Origin: Artemia franciscana
Lineage: Eukaryota; Arthropoda; Branchiopoda; Anostraca; Artemiidae
Length of the DNA: 64,000 bases
Direction: 5' to 3'
Assembly: GCF_032884065.1 (NCBI RefSeq)
Contig: NC_088872.1
Span: 6,566,186-6,630,185 of the forward strand
In this document: positions 11,095-52,194 of the stretch, piece after piece
Layout: the number at the start of each line of letters is the position of its first letter
Numbering within the stretch: position 1 is the stretch's first letter
The notes under the pieces: model-generated
What the model was told of the DNA's origin: nothing
What the model saw: only the letters and a program-made list of their open reading frames with translations
The model's database searches: none
Position numbers and translations under genes: made by a program

Positions 11095-12983
11095 AAACTT
11101 GAAGAGTAAAATCTCTATTCCCTTTAAGAATGTAGACGGCCAAATATTTGCCAACGATATTGTCTCATGGGCAAAAGGGAGAACCCCAGAAGAAGCTCAG
11201 AAAATAATGAAGATTTCCGTCATAGAGGCAGTTAATTGGGCAAAATTAAATAAAATGCTGTTTTCAAATAAAACTGCAGCTACGATTTTTAATGCAAATA
11301 GAAGAAATGATCTTCAGTGACTAGAGATTGATGTGGATAGCTTACATATCCCATTGGTGAACCATACCAGATATTAAGGAGTGTCAATTGATCTGAAACT
11401 CAACACGAAGCTGCATATCAATAATATTTTAAGGGAAACTAGCAATATTATTAATCTATTGAATGTGTTTAGATGGCAAAAACCGGTGAGCTGACAGATC
11501 AATATTGAAACTTTTTTATACAGCTGCAATACGGTCAAAAATAGAGTAAGCGGCTCCATTGATGGCAGAAATGTGTGACAATAATTATTACCAACTAGAA
11601 AAAATACAAAACCAAGCCTTAAGAATAATTACAGGCGGAATGAGAACAACACCAATACCAGCCTTGAGGATGGAAACAGGAATAATGTCACTTAAAGGAA
11701 GAATTCAACAACTTGCAATAAAATACATTTTGAAAATATCAGACGAAGTTAACCACCCTAACCAAAAAATAATCCAACTACACACTTCGGAAGCTTGGAA
11801 GTTTATTCCATGGAATTATGCTAAGCCACTGGTCCCTGCTGTGGCCAATATTATTAGCAAATTAGGAATTGACGAAGATCTCATACACATAAGACTAGAA
11901 TCTCCAGAAATAAATTTCAAAGATGTTATTATCAATATAAATACTTATCCAGTTTGCAAGAAAGAAGACTCATTGCAGGTTAAAAGAAATTGTTTGCTCA
12001 ACACATTAAGTGAAAAATATCCATCTTTTCAACAATATTACACAGATGGATCGAAAATAGGAGAGAAAGTGGGATATTCTGTATTATCAAAAGAAAGAGG
12101 CATAACAATAACAGGAAGACTTGAAGAAGGAGTGTTGGTTTTTGATGCAGAAATGACAGCATTAGAAAAAGCGTTAAGAATGATTCATGGAGAATGCCCG
12201 CAAAATAGCAAAACAGTAGAACTTTCAGATAGCAGGTCGGCGATTGCAGCAATAAAAGGAAATAGTCATAAATCTGTAATGGGAATCTACGAAGAATTTA
12301 AAAAATGTCAAGAAAAAGTTATAACAGTTGGATTAATATGGTGTCCAAGCCATTGTGACATAGATGGAAATAAAAAAGCGGACAAACTAGCAAAGGAGGC
12401 TACCTTGCTAGGCTCAATAAGTTCAGAGTGCACGAATTTCTATTCAAAATATCGAAGGATTACCTGGCTATTAAAGAAATCAGAAATAACTCGGAACCTT
12501 GAAAAATCTAGTAATCGTTATGTAGAATATTTTAAAGGAAAGACTCCAAATAAAAATTATATACCAATTACACGAAAAGCAGCAAACATTATATTTCGAT
12601 TAAGAACCCAACATGCCGCGACAAAAGAACACTTGAAGAAATTAAATTTAAGTGAAACAAATATGTGTGATTGTGCAAGTGATATACAGTCCATTCGACA
12701 CCTATTGGAAGAGTGCCATATCACAGGAAACCTAAGGTCTGCAGTGAAACGAATATGCGACTCTTTGAACTTCAGTTATGGTGAAGTCCCTATACTATTT
12801 CCCCCACAAAGTACAAGCCACTATGCCACTCTTATTAATAGAATAGGAAATGTACTTTCAGCTTCAAACCTTGGATGAATTTAGTTAGGATTTAAGTGGA
12901 ATAAATAAAGAAATTGCATGGAGATTATGCACTTACGTCTCCAGAAAACCAATCAAGAAGAAGAAGAAGAAGAAAATCTCTGT
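11095..12983 (+). mobile_element. 5'-truncated non-LTR retrotransposon with RNase H
   Basis: A degraded RT palm comes first (11,099-11,320: FANDIVSW in place of YADDxxxx, WAKLNKMLFSNKTAATIF). A stretch with stops follows, then the long RNase H frame. After its stop at 12,878 there is a short 3' UTR with AATAAATAAAG and a (GAA)n tail near 12,956-12,975. EN and most of RT are missing, as expected from 5' truncation during target-primed reverse transcription. RT followed by RNase H and a C-terminal Cys/His knuckle places it in the I/R1/Jockey-like group. The clade is not resolved. Confidence 0.85.
11559..12878 (+). CDS. LINE ORF2 C-terminal part: RNase H and Cys/His knuckle
   Basis: 439 codons without a stop. 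There is no true initiator: the frame opens at TTG, and the protein is a continuation of the RT polyprotein. Residues 1-60 resemble the RT thumb/connection (QNQALRIITGGMRTTPIPAL). RNase H catalytic acids are present at D163 (YTDGS), E198 (FDAEMTALEKAL), D224 (SDSRSAIAA) and D275 (GNKKADKLAKEA), with H265 in WCPSHCDIDG. A CxC-H-C knuckle (C370, C372, H381 in HLLEEC, C386) follows. The function would be removal of RNA from the RNA:cDNA hybrid. The domain is intact although the RT upstream is broken, so the insertion is moderately recent. Confidence 0.85.
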   Translation: MMAEMCDNNYYQLEKIQNQALRIITGGMRTTPIPALRMETGIMSLKGRIQQLAIKYILKISDEVNHPNQKIIQLHTSEAWKFIPWNYAKPLVPAVANIISKLGIDEDLIHIRLESPEINFKDVIININTYPVCKKEDSLQVKRNCLLNTLSEKYPSFQQYYTDGSKIGEKVGYSVLSKERGITITGRLEEGVLVFDAEMTALEKALRMIHGECPQNSKTVELSDSRSAIAAIKGNSHKSVMGIYEEFKKCQEKVITVGLIWCPSHCDIDGNKKADKLAKEATLLGSISSECTNFYSKYRRITWLLKKSEITRNLEKSSNRYVEYFKGKTPNKNYIPITRKAANIIFRLRTQHAATKEHLKKLNLSETNMCDCASDIQSIRHLLEECHITGNLRSAVKRICDSLNFSYGEVPILFPPQSTSHYATLINRIGNVLSASNLG

Positions 12984-13302
12984 TTCCCCGAAGAGTGGAT
13001 TGTTTCACTGTTAGATTTGCCTATGTTTTCTATAGATGTCAGAAAAGGGGATGGGAGGGGGCTTGTCTTCAAGGATTAATTAATATAGAAGAATACAAAT
13101 TGCTATTGAAAATTTTATTTAGGTAAAATTCAAGCTTACCTCTTTGATCAGAATCATGGTAAATGTTTGGTTTCATCACAAGGGCTCTAAACTGGAAACT
13201 ATGCTGCAAAGCAGCTTAGGCCTACTTTCCAGTTTAGAGAACTTAGAAATGCCAATTCTAGACGTGTATCCATTTCTTGTTGACCCTCCTCCTCCATGGG
13301 GC

Positions 13303-13572
13303 AAACTAAAAATGCATAAAGTAGACTTGCTTACAGGTAACATTACCTATAGAGCAAAACATATTAGTCTATGAGCCCTGCAGGTAGTGGGGCAAGGTCT
13401 GTATTCTATATTTATTTAATAAATCTTGTTGAGTTTTTTTTTAGTTTTATCACTCTGTTGAATAAATATAGAATACAGACCTTGTCTTCCTGCCCACAGG
13501 GCTCATGGACTAATGTGCTTTGGTCTATAGGTAATGTTATGCATAAGCAAGCCCACTTTACACATTTTTAGT
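13303..13572. repeat. Hairpin element, arms of about 115 bp
   Basis: The left arm starts at CTAAAAATGCATAAAGTAGA (13,305) and passes through TAACATTACCTATAGA, TATTAGTC, ATGAGCCCTG and CAAGGTCTGTATTCTATATT. The right arm (13,455-13,572) repeats these in reverse complement order and ends in TTTTTAG. The loop is about 35 nt. The arms have diverged modestly. Confidence 0.82.
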
Positions 13573-13587
13573 CTCATCAGAGAGTGA

Positions 13588-14235
13588 TTTTAAAAGGTAA
13601 AATTCTAGTTAATTGACTTCTTGCTATCACAGAAAGGGTTTAGGTTAGGAAAATGAAACTCTCAGGGATGAATCTAAAGACTGAAGTACATCCCAGCAAG
13701 GTATTTTAAAGTACCTACCTCCACTCCTTCTCCCTCTTGAGTGCCCTGACCTTTGATGACCTTTAAAAATATGTGTGTTATAAAAGTGAGACCTTGCAAA
13801 ATAGATCTTCTGCTTAATTGAAGTACAGCAAAATTGTTTTCAGCTTCATAACTTTGCTCAATCCATTTTATAAGGCTTTAAAGATATGCAAATACATTTC
13901 CTAAATTAAAAAAAAAAAAAAAACATTGATAGGGCTCAAAATTCTACTAAAATAACAGGAATTGCATTTTCAGAACTAAAGGCAGAGAAAAAGCAATTAG
14001 TAACTGAAAATTAAGGTAAAATTTTGTTTTGTGAAAATATCAATAGGTATAGACCTGTCATGTAGGCAAATTTCAGGATCCTCTAGAGGGAGAAGGAGTA
14101 GAGATGGGTACTTTAAAATACCTTCCCAGGATGTACTTTAGCCTGTAGATCCATCCCTGAAAGTTTCATTTTCCTAACCTAAACCCTTTCTGAGATAGCA
14201 AGAAGTCAATTAACTAGAATTTTACCTTTTAAAAA
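13588..14235. repeat. Foldback element, arms of about 165 bp, loop about 315 bp
   Basis: TTTTAAAAGGTAAAATTCTA at 13,588 pairs with TAGAATTTTACCTTTTAAAA at about 14,215-14,234. Internal blocks GAAGTCAATTAACTAG, AAACCCTTTC, CCTAACCTAAACC, TCCCTGAAAGTTTCATTTTC-like, TACTTTAAAATACCTT and GAGGGAGAAGGAGT match across the arms. The loop contains an A(18)-type run near 13,907-13,922. It directly follows the 13,303-13,572 hairpin. Confidence 0.8.
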
Positions 14236-14361
14236 CCTAATAGAATGATGCACTTCTCTAATAATGACAAAGAAACAATATGTGCTCATCAGAATCTTGC
14301 TAATGCAGTAATACACACTTTAGACAGCTTTTGGCAAAATTAAACGTTTACCAAGAATCAC

Positions 14362-14510
14362 ATCCAAATCCTAATTTAACATTTGTTTGCATCAGAAATA
14401 AGCTTTAGTTCCACCTCCCTAATGTGCAAATATATACCCTGAATTGGTATATATAGGGGTAGAGGTAAAGTTTCTGACACAAATGAATGTTAAATTTGGA
14501 TTCAGGTCAT
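14362..14510. repeat. Short foldback/MITE with TGTGCAAATATAT motif
   Basis: The left arm holds ATCCAAATCCTAATTTAACA, CAGAAA and CCACCTCCC. The right arm returns TGTTAAATTTGGAT, TTTCTGACAC and GGGGTAGAGG. The central CTAATGTGCAAATATATACC relates it to the MITE at 31,426-31,533. Confidence 0.65.
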
Positions 14511-15060
14511 AATTCTGACTTTAGAGGTAAGCTTATTTCTTAGCTAGGCTACCTAAATTAATGTATGTGCCACCTAAGTTAATATAGTGACAAGTTTAAG
14601 TTAACATGTATTTATTTCAAATTCAATGCAAATTAACAGCAAACCATTGAGCATTTTATTTACTAGTTCATCAATAGGCTATGTCTTATAATGACTATTA
14701 AAAAAAAAGATATTTTCAATGAGTGATGAGTGAAATGTGAAAAATATAAGTGTTAATGCATTAATACTCATTAATTATCATGAATAGAGTCATTTGCCTT
14801 CAATTTTCTAAATTTGATGATGATTATTTAGAAGTTATTTTACTAAATATAATAGCTAACCTTATTCACACATATTATATATGAAATTTAACATTTGGTT
14901 GATCCAACTGTTAATTTCTATTTATTATGTTTATTGCAACAAACTTGAAAGCTTACCATATTTGGTATTAATAAATAAATAAATAAAATTTGCTCTCATC
15001 TGGAGCAAAAAATTAACAGTCCTATTATTAACTTTTTATTGCACCTAGAACACACTCCTG
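14511..15060. other. AT-rich, no gene seen
   Basis: Very AT-rich sequence containing a short (AAAT)n run near 14,968-14,987. No coding or repeat structure was recognised. Confidence 0.5.
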
Positions 15061-15302
15061 CAGGGAAAAGGTTAGCCCTTGAAAATAATTTTCTAAGCTC
15101 CAATTTAGAATGAAGGATCATTCTTGAAGGTTCTATTCACTATTCACCTAGCATTACAACTTTCCATGATAAGAAAAGATGCAGGGAAAAAGTTAGCCCT
15201 TGAAAATAATTTTCTAAGCTCTAATTTAGACTGAAGGATCATTCTTGAAGGTTTTTTTTCACTATTCACCCTGCATTATAACTTTCCATGATAAGAGAAA
15301 GG
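15061..15302. repeat. Tandem duplication, 121-bp unit, two copies
   Basis: CAGGGAAAAGGTTAGCCCTT at 15,061 recurs as CAGGGAAAAAGTTAGCCCTT at 15,182, and the copies stay aligned through to CTTTCCATGATAAGA. The few differences indicate a recent duplication. Confidence 0.88.
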
Positions 15303-15559
15303 CTGCTGTACTAGAATTTTATAGATATACAAATAAATCCACAATTGTTATGACAATACCAAACTTATTGTCAGCTCTAATTCCACCTCAGGGCATGATC
15401 CATATTCTTAACAAAATTAAGTATGATCTGTTATTGATATTTTATTTGCATTTTGCAGATGACAGTGATAGGCTCCTTTTAAAAAGTTAAATACTGTTGT
15501 TTTGAGTTTAGTCATCTATTCTTAAAACTTCAGACTTTAATTAAAATATGTTTATTTTT

Positions 15560-15905
15560 CTTGTTTTTATATCAGGAGAAAGTCAGTCTTATACAAATAT
15601 TTTGCTCAAATTCTGAATTACTCCCTCATATTCAGGTACAGTTTGAATTAATCTGTATGACAAGAGCATTCTCTATTATGCAGATGATTTGCTGGTGTTT
15701 AATTTGCAACCTTTTATTTTTGCAAGGAAATATTGAATATATGCTAAAAGGACAAAGAAGTGTTGGCCTCAGTGTTAACTGTCAGAAGATTGAGTTCCTG
15801 GAGTCCACTGTCTTGGCATCTAAAGATATAAGCAAATTAAAGTATGTTTTGGTAAAAAAAAATTGGATTGTCCCAGGCATGTGCATACAGAAGGCGGGCA
15901 ACTGC
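15560..15905 (+). mobile_element. LINE reverse transcriptase palm relic with YADD
   Basis: In one frame 15,674-15,730 reads YYADDLLVFNLQPFIFARKY, the RT catalytic YADD box. After a frame change, 15,737-15,810 gives EYMLKGQRSVGLSVNCQKIEFLES, the usual 'LxLNxxKTExL' continuation. Stops and frame changes make it inactive. It is too short to assign to a clade. Confidence 0.72.
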
Positions 15906-17445
15906 CTCCCCCCCTAGAACTTCAAGTTTACACTAGAAATGGCTGAAAAGCAGATGGTTGAAAAAACAGTTGAAAAGGTAGATTGTTGAACAAGCTGGCA
16001 ATAAACTACTGGAATAACAGAATAAAAGTCAAACAAGAAGCAATCACCCATAATGTCTTGGAAAATTTTAGCTGTAATCCAAGAAGTTGTATGCTGAAGA
16101 TTATTGAGGACTTATGATTTTTGGTGATTACTTGTTACCTTAAATTGCATTATCCAGCAAAATAAGGATTAAATCCTGTAGAATTGCTGGTTAGTGATGA
16201 TGATGGTTGGATGTCTCAATGGCATCCCACTCAGTTTGTCATTGCTTTGATGACCATTCTCCATCAACGGCTCTTTTGAAGGCAGCAGTGCTGGGGGTAG
16301 TGACTGCTTTTTTGGTGAGAGAATTCCACAAACTCACTATTCTGTAAGTGAAGAAGTTATTGCATAGTCTAGTGACAGCTCTCTTCTGATACAGTTTCCA
16401 ACTATGTCCCCTAATTCTGGCAGACTGGTCAAGTTGAAATAGCTTATTTAGTGGAGGATTATAATTCAGGAGCTTATGCGTCATAATAATATCACCCCTT
16501 TTATGTCTGTAGACAAGAGTGGGGAGTTTCAGCCTCTTCAGACATGATGAGTGGTTTAAGTATTTGCATCCCTCAATTGCTTTGGTAGCCTGTCTCTGAA
16601 CTGTTTCTAACTTCTGCTGGTCACCTTTGTTAAGGTATTCATAAAGATTTCATAAGTATGATTGAACTTGCTTGCAATATAAGGTTTTGTGAACTGCCAA
16701 TATAACTTCAGCTTCCCCGTTGCCCTTCATCATAGAATCAGCTTCCCCCCTAGACAAGAAGCTATGAAGGCCCATGGTCCCAAGTAATTCATTGGAGTAA
16801 TTTAAAATATTATTTAGAATATTACATGTACCAATCAGGTTACATTAGAAATTTTTACAATGAGTATACATGTTAGGTATAAATAACCCACATTAAAAAA
16901 AATATGCCCTGAATAGAAAGATCTTGGCGAAATTTTATGCAGCTTTAGCCCTTTCCCACCTTCTTTACCTATTACCTTTATGGGTTGGTTAATATAAACT
17001 GATAGATCCCAACATCACTCTATTTATTGCAAATACTAAATAAGCCTAAACAAGACTTAGCAGCCTCCTTATTCATCATGAGCCCGACTCCCTGTCTATG
17101 TGCCCCATCCTTCCTGACTGAGTAAATAAGTTCTACATCATACAATTTCATGCTTCCTACCAGTGGGATATGAGTTTCTGAAACTCCTAATTAGTCCAGT
17201 TTGAATCATCTGAATTTGTCAGTCAAAATGTCAATGTGATAGTCCTTTTTTAATGTTGTAACACTCCAAATTCCAATTTTCATGTTAAATAATTGAAATT
17301 ATTTTGGCCTCGGGAAACCCCCCTCCCCTAGAACTTCAAGTTTACACTAGAAATGGCTGAAAAGCAGATGGTTGAAAAAACAGTTGAGAAAGGTAGATTG
17401 TTGAACAAGCTGGAAATAAACTGCTGGAATAACAGAATAAAAGTC
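15905..17445. repeat. Direct repeat pair of about 125 bp flanking the LINE fragments
   Basis: The block CCTAGAACTTCAAGTTTACA through TGGAATAACAGAATAAAAGTC occurs at about 15,912-16,030 and again at about 17,326-17,445 in the same orientation, with few differences. Confidence 0.8.
16190..16690 (-). mobile_element. LINE ORF2 C-terminal fragment, antisense
   Basis: On the minus strand the frame reads LTKGDQQKLETVQRQATKAI, then LNHSSCLKRLKLPTLVYRHK, RGDIIMTHKLLNYN, RIRGHSWKLYQKRAVTRLCN, and FFTYRIVSLWNSLTKKAV to the stop near 16,239. This is the C-terminal tail that follows the RT in CR1/Jockey/Daphne-type LINEs (LExVQRRATK, LKRLxLPTLxYRRxRGDMIxxYK, FFxxRVVxxWNSLP). The frame is nearly intact, and the fragment is 5'-truncated. 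Confidence 0.85.
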
Positions 17446-17650
17446 TGTTGACTGAGTAAATAAGTTCTATATCGCATAATTTCATGCTTCCTACCAGTGG
17501 GATATGAATTTTTGAAACTCCTAATTAGTCTAGTACAAATCGTCTGAATTTGTCAGTCAAAATTTCAATATGATAGTCCTTTCTTAATGCTGTAACACTC
17601 CAAATTCCAATTTTCATGTTAAATAATTGAAGTTATTTTGGCCTCAGGAA
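16920..17650 (-). mobile_element. RTE-like LINE endonuclease fragments, two copies, antisense
   Basis: Reverse-strand reading of about 17,320-16,990 gives MKIGIWSVTTLKKDYHIDIL, GVSETHIPLVGSMKLYDVEL, IYSVRKDGAHRQGVGLMMNK and EAAKSCLGL, with one or two breaks. This resembles the APE-type endonuclease N-terminus of RTE/BovB-like LINEs (MKIGTWNVRTL, GLSETH, GVGLxxNKxAxxxL). A second copy of the first ~200 bp lies at 17,450-17,648 in the same orientation. Confidence 0.7.
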
Positions 17651-19169
17651 AACCAATGATCTTGGATACCAGTACAGGATGTGGATAAACATATATTCTC
17701 AAGTCTACACTAAAGTGCTTAAGCCTTATATAAGTTTATTTAGCTTGTATAAAATGTTTATACAAAAACGATTAAAAATTACTATGAATGAAGAATTTAA
17801 ACAGCAAAGCAGATTTTTTAAAATAAAAGAGGCAACATTTTTTTTAGTAATAAAAATTTAAAGAGAGGTATTTTTCTAGGAGGCAAATGCCCTCTTCTGT
17901 TTCCTCCAGTTGAGGCCCCTTGGTATCTGCATTTAAAACCATGCTTTATGTATGTAAGTTCTAGTTTGGACAGTGCTTAATAAGTCCAGTCCAACTGGGG
18001 CAAGTTGTAATCCAGGAAGCACTGCTTTTCAACATTTTCTCTTTTTGGAGACCTTCATTTGTCATCATAAAAGTTCTCAATTGTGCTGAAAACATTTGCT
18101 TCAGACGTAAGAGGGCAGACAGCACAGATGCTTCTGAACAAGTTGTACCAGCCTGATGCTTCCAATGTTTGAGTTTGGGTTTGTTCTTGTAGCCACCTTT
18201 CAGTGTTACTGAGTGCCTCTTGATGTAAGAGTCAATGCTTTTATCTGGGATCCAGGAGACAAGCAAGAACAACTTCTTTGGCTTTACATTTTTGACCTCA
18301 CAATACATGTCGAACACCTGCAACAGGAGTGTATTAACAGCAAAAAGTCTACCTTGACTTCATTTGACTCACCTCTGCTGCTCTCTCCATCATAGTCAGA
18401 TGTAGTTGATGGCTTCACCCTGAAGGACTGGACAAGCAAAAATTACCCAAGAAAACTTGGCACAATCTTCTGCATAAGTTGCATATAGAAAATCAGCCCA
18501 TGTCCAATGTTTTGTTTTTTTTTTGATAAAAACAGACCCCTATATCGGCTGGTCGATAAATCGGTGGAGCCCTGATGTGTATTTATAATATGTCAAACCA
18601 ATTATCCTTTTCAAATCAGAAAACCCCTTCTCCCAGAAAAGGCAATTTAAATAAGTAAGTAATATGACAGCCCTAGACCCTTAAGGTCCAAACTGCCAGT
18701 GCTGATCTCTGTTTCATGGTGCCTCAGCCAGGAAGTGCAATGGGGGGTTGGGGGTCAGCTATACTGTGCTATCTTACCTGTACCTGTAGAATTTTGTGTA
18801 TGTCCATTTACAAGATATCAAAACCTAATTCTTCTTTAAACATTACCTTATTTTAATATATATTAAATTCTACTAAGATCTGAAGGCTTACTTTCATCTC
18901 TTTTCTTTAATTTTGTAGTGATTTTGGAGGACTTTCCGCTAGATTCAGGTTTTGCATCTAGTTTCCATGAAGCTCTAGGTTTAGTACATAGGCACAACCC
19001 TTAGAGAGAGGGACATGATAACATTTTTCCCAGCATGGGTGGTTAAAACCGGAAATAGAGCTCTTTTTAATTGTCTTAGGGGAGTGGGTCCTTCAGACCA
19101 ATCCTGGGAGCAAGATTCCTTTACTTCTTGCATTCGGTTTATGTACCATATACTTTTTATCTTTTCTAG
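17651..19169. other. Region upstream of the first katanin coding exon
   Basis: No coding exon was recognised. The 120-codon minus-strand frame at 17,961-18,323 has no identifiable domain. The katanin promoter and non-coding first exon may lie here or further upstream, but no core promoter motif can be named. The segment just before 19,170 is a normal intron end (T-rich tract plus AG). Confidence 0.45.
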
Positions 19170-47941
<28,772 letters not shown>

Positions 47942-47960
47942 TAACAAAAGCTTTGTGTCA

Positions 47961-48410
<450 letters not shown>

Positions 48411-50439
48411 GTATCAGGATCTTTTCCGACAGACCTGAAATAACAAAAGTGTAGTTTAGCGCTATAATTTTGAAGACTTTCCTGGGGCTTCTTCGGACTA
48501 ATCCAATGACTAGTATGTTCTAAGGACTATAAGTGCTAAATAACAATATATAGGGCCCGTAGATCGGTAACGTCGTCTTTTAACCTGCATAAATATTTGA
48601 ATGTCGAAATTAGACGATATTTGTTCAAAACATGTCAAAAAAGAAAAATAGTGTATACTTACTGGTACTTGTAACACTCCAAGCCAACGTTAGGCTTACT
48701 GTGGTATCCAAAATTTGTTGGAGTGTATCTTTCAAGCTCATTATAGTAATGACTGAAGTCTTGACTGATTTTTGATGTACGTAGGGTATTGAAGTTTAGC
48801 GTTCCGTCAATGAAAATCACTGCCAAGTAGTGTTTTAATTTGATTATTTTGATTATTTTAATTTGATTTATTTTGATTATTTTAATTATATTAATTTGAT
48901 ATGAGTCATTAATATTCATAAAAATGCAATACTTGCATATAATTTAGTATGAATTTTTTTTTCGTTTGTTTGTAAAGAATCTTGGGGTAAATTTTACACC
49001 CGGGAAACCTTTTATTACAAGGTGCATCGTTTCGGGCAGATAAATTGGTTACGTAAGGACCTTAGTGTTTATCAATTTAATATTTATGTTAGTGTAACTG
49101 TATGAAAACATTGAGGCCACATGGATCCTCAATTGAGAGGTCAAGCTACGAAACATAAAGAGAACATAAAGTTCATTATAAAGATTTTTATAGAAGTGAA
49201 GCATATGTCTTTGACCTTTGAAGTCTTATGTATTAGAGCCTTATTGTGGTAAAACATTTGGTATTTTGAATTGGTATTACAAATAAATTTGAAAGATTTG
49301 ACGCCATACCCATGAGGGTTACGGATTTGAGTGCCCTAAATACGAAACATAAAGCCTGCACTTTACAGCCATCTAAGTGTAAAAAGAACAACCTACAAAA
49401 TTGAGAGTTCCTCCCCACCTTGACCGGATCAAAAGGTATGGAAGTGACGATATTTGAAATTAGTTCCAAAAAATGACTTTTTATAATTGAGTCACCCTTT
49501 TTCTCCAAATAAATTATGGGAGGACCAAGTTGAAAATCTCTTTTGGGCTGATTAACTGTTAATAATTACTTGAATTTTCTCAAGCCACTCAGGGAGAACA
49601 TGGTTTTAGCCAATTTATATGCTGTTTAAAACACTTCAAAACTACCTTTGATATAAAAGATTTCGAAAATGTTTGAACCGAAGGCTTGCATGCATTGCAT
49701 TTCTCATTAGAAGTAAGCCAAAATCCTCAAAAAATATTTTGAACCAACCGAAAGGCAGCATGAAGCAATCGATTTTACTTATTAAAAATTTAAAATATTG
49801 TACACCGCATTGAATATACCGTATTGACCACCTTACACCGGTGGTCACCGTAAACCGTAGTACTGTACTGAAATGGTGTACATCATTTTAAATTTCCGAA
49901 GTCAGTATATCATTTAAGGTTAAATTCAGACTGATTCAAACTAAACTTATAGTAGAATGCATTACCGTCAACAGATATACAGCTTATTTTCAAAGTTGGG
50001 ACCGACAAATCTGAGGAAAACCAAGATTTAGAGTTGCCAGTAGAGCAAAGGACTTTTATAAAATTCTTGAAATACTAACTAGGGATCAGTATAATTTTAA
50101 ATCTGTGACCACAGTCTAGATATATAACAGTAGCAAAAATTTTCTTCAGAAAGACACAGATCAAAGCGAACGAATACAGAAAAGCCGTCTCTGTCACAGC
50201 AATAGGTTTCCCATAAGCCTGTTGTAATGTCGGCTAAACATATTTAATTGCGCGCGTGCTAAGGCGGAGTCAAGAAGAAAGGTCTCGACTGATGTGTGCT
50301 AAAAAAATGTTAATGGAAAAAAATATTATCGATGGTGCGCCTTCAATCGATCGGCGTTTGTTCTATTTTTAGAGTTTTTTGGGGCTACTTTTAAAAAGTT
50401 TTGGAAACTTAATCGGTATCAGTTTTTATTGAAATTTGG
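48411..50439. other. Katanin intron 7, no gene seen
   Basis: AT-rich sequence. The open frames at 48,659-48,919 and 49,233-49,848 on the minus strand show no recognised domain. A TTTGATTATTTTAATTTGAT low-complexity stretch lies near 48,838-48,900. Confidence 0.5.
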
Positions 50440-50745
50440 TCCACAATTCCTTTTTAGCTTCATTACCATAACCAAATCTCGGACAAAATAAGGACGAGAC
50501 ATCATCTTAAATTTCCAAAAACATTCTTTTGATCCAAATGATCGACAGCGAGACCTTAAACTGCCTGATAATTGAATGAATCTGACAAAATAGGTAATTT
50601 AAAATTTAATTCAAATTAAGCTCTAAAACTTGAATTAAACAAATTTACTTGCACCATAAATCCATGCCTAATTTATGAAACATCAATGGAGTCGGATGTA
50701 TTTATCTTACTTTATGTCCAAATTTCCTGGTCCTTTGACTACCCT
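50440..50745. repeat. Dispersed repeat, copy 2 (copy 1 at 26,195-26,480)
   Basis: The order of TTTTAGCTTCATTACCATAA, ACAAAATAAGGACGAGACAT, GAGACCTTAAACTG and the TTGCACCATAAATCC block matches copy 1. It is extended by an internal ATTTAAAATTTAATTC insertion. Confidence 0.7.
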
Positions 50746-52194
50746 ACCCCTAAACCCCTCTCTCTCTCCACGCTACAGAAGCAATTATTTCTCATTGCTT
50801 CAAGATTGAATCCTTTCAATTAAGAACACTGCATATATAAATTTATAGAGTATAATCAAACTCAGTAGTTTTGGCTACTACATTATCGGCGCGTACAAAC
50901 AGCTTCTCCCATTTGACCTGCCGTCAGCGGTCCAGTGTATACCCTGGAACATGTATTTTGGCAGAAAATTTGTCAAAATGTCTTTGAAACCAACTCGAGA
51001 CTTCGAAACCAACTTGTAATTTCTGAAACGTCTAATAACAACATTACTCTGCTAATTACCGATTTTAATATACATACTGGAATAATTAATTAGAAATTAG
51101 ATTCTTTAAAAGTATGTGTTACAAAGGTGAAACCAGGTTTCTTGTTCAAGAGAAATCTGACTTATCGACCCGTGAAAAAATCCTAATGTCGCTACTGTTT
51201 CTATGTTCTCCGGAGCACTTTCATCTCAGTCTGGCTTTGTCTAATGGTTGAGATAGGGAATGATTGTACTGTCTAAATGTGTATACAGTGCTTAAGAATG
51301 ATAAAATAAAAGTTTAAAATTAAATATCTTAGCCAACTCCTTTGAGAATGAAAAAGCTTATTTTTCTCCTTCTCATCTCAGCAATTAAGGTACTTTGGTC
51401 ATGGACGTACTTGAATATGGCGTGTAAGCATATTGAACGATCAAAGTTTATATATTTGTTATGTTTTTACGAGTTGGGCACATTATCCTTCGAGGATGGG
51501 TTCAAATCCTGAATTCCCCCTCCCCTGGATAAGGCCATGTCCGTATGAAAGGTATGAATAAAAAACAAAGAAAGGCTTTTTAGGAAAAAAGAGGAAAGGT
51601 TGAGTAGACCACTCCTCTGCCTTTCCATCGTGTTAAAAATAAGAACATAATTATACTGGGAATATGATATTATAATTATAATATGAATCAGTAAATATAT
51701 GTGGCAAATATATGTAACAAGAATATAAATATATGAGGCAATATTCACTGTACTGAAAGCTTTTGAGAAATTACGGTAAAGAACTGGAAATGTCATACGA
51801 AATAAAATAACTAAGGAAAACTATTTTGAAAATGCTTTGTTGGATATTACCGTGTTCACCAAGGAATATAGGATTTGATATTTGATTCTTTTTTTTGGAT
51901 AGCCAATTTACTGAAATTTAACATGTAGTTTTTTAAGAACAATTCGTTCCCAGATGTAAGAAGAAAAAGAAGCAACATTTTGTAAAGAAAAGCTTATATA
52001 TAAAAAAAGGCAATATCTTATAAAGGAAAACATCCTTTATTATTTATATTATTAAATGTATTATTAATTTTTTTAATTTTGGCTTTAAGTTTCAGAATTT
52101 AATTTGAATTAAGTTTAAAATTCCCTGTTTTGTCAATTCTCAGGCAGTTTAGGAGCCAGAACTAAAAATTCAAAAGACTTAGCTAGAAATAAAC

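Noticed and set aside
17961..18323. 120-codon minus-strand open frame
   Set aside because: No recognisable domain, no homologous copy in the window and no splice context. Left as unknown.
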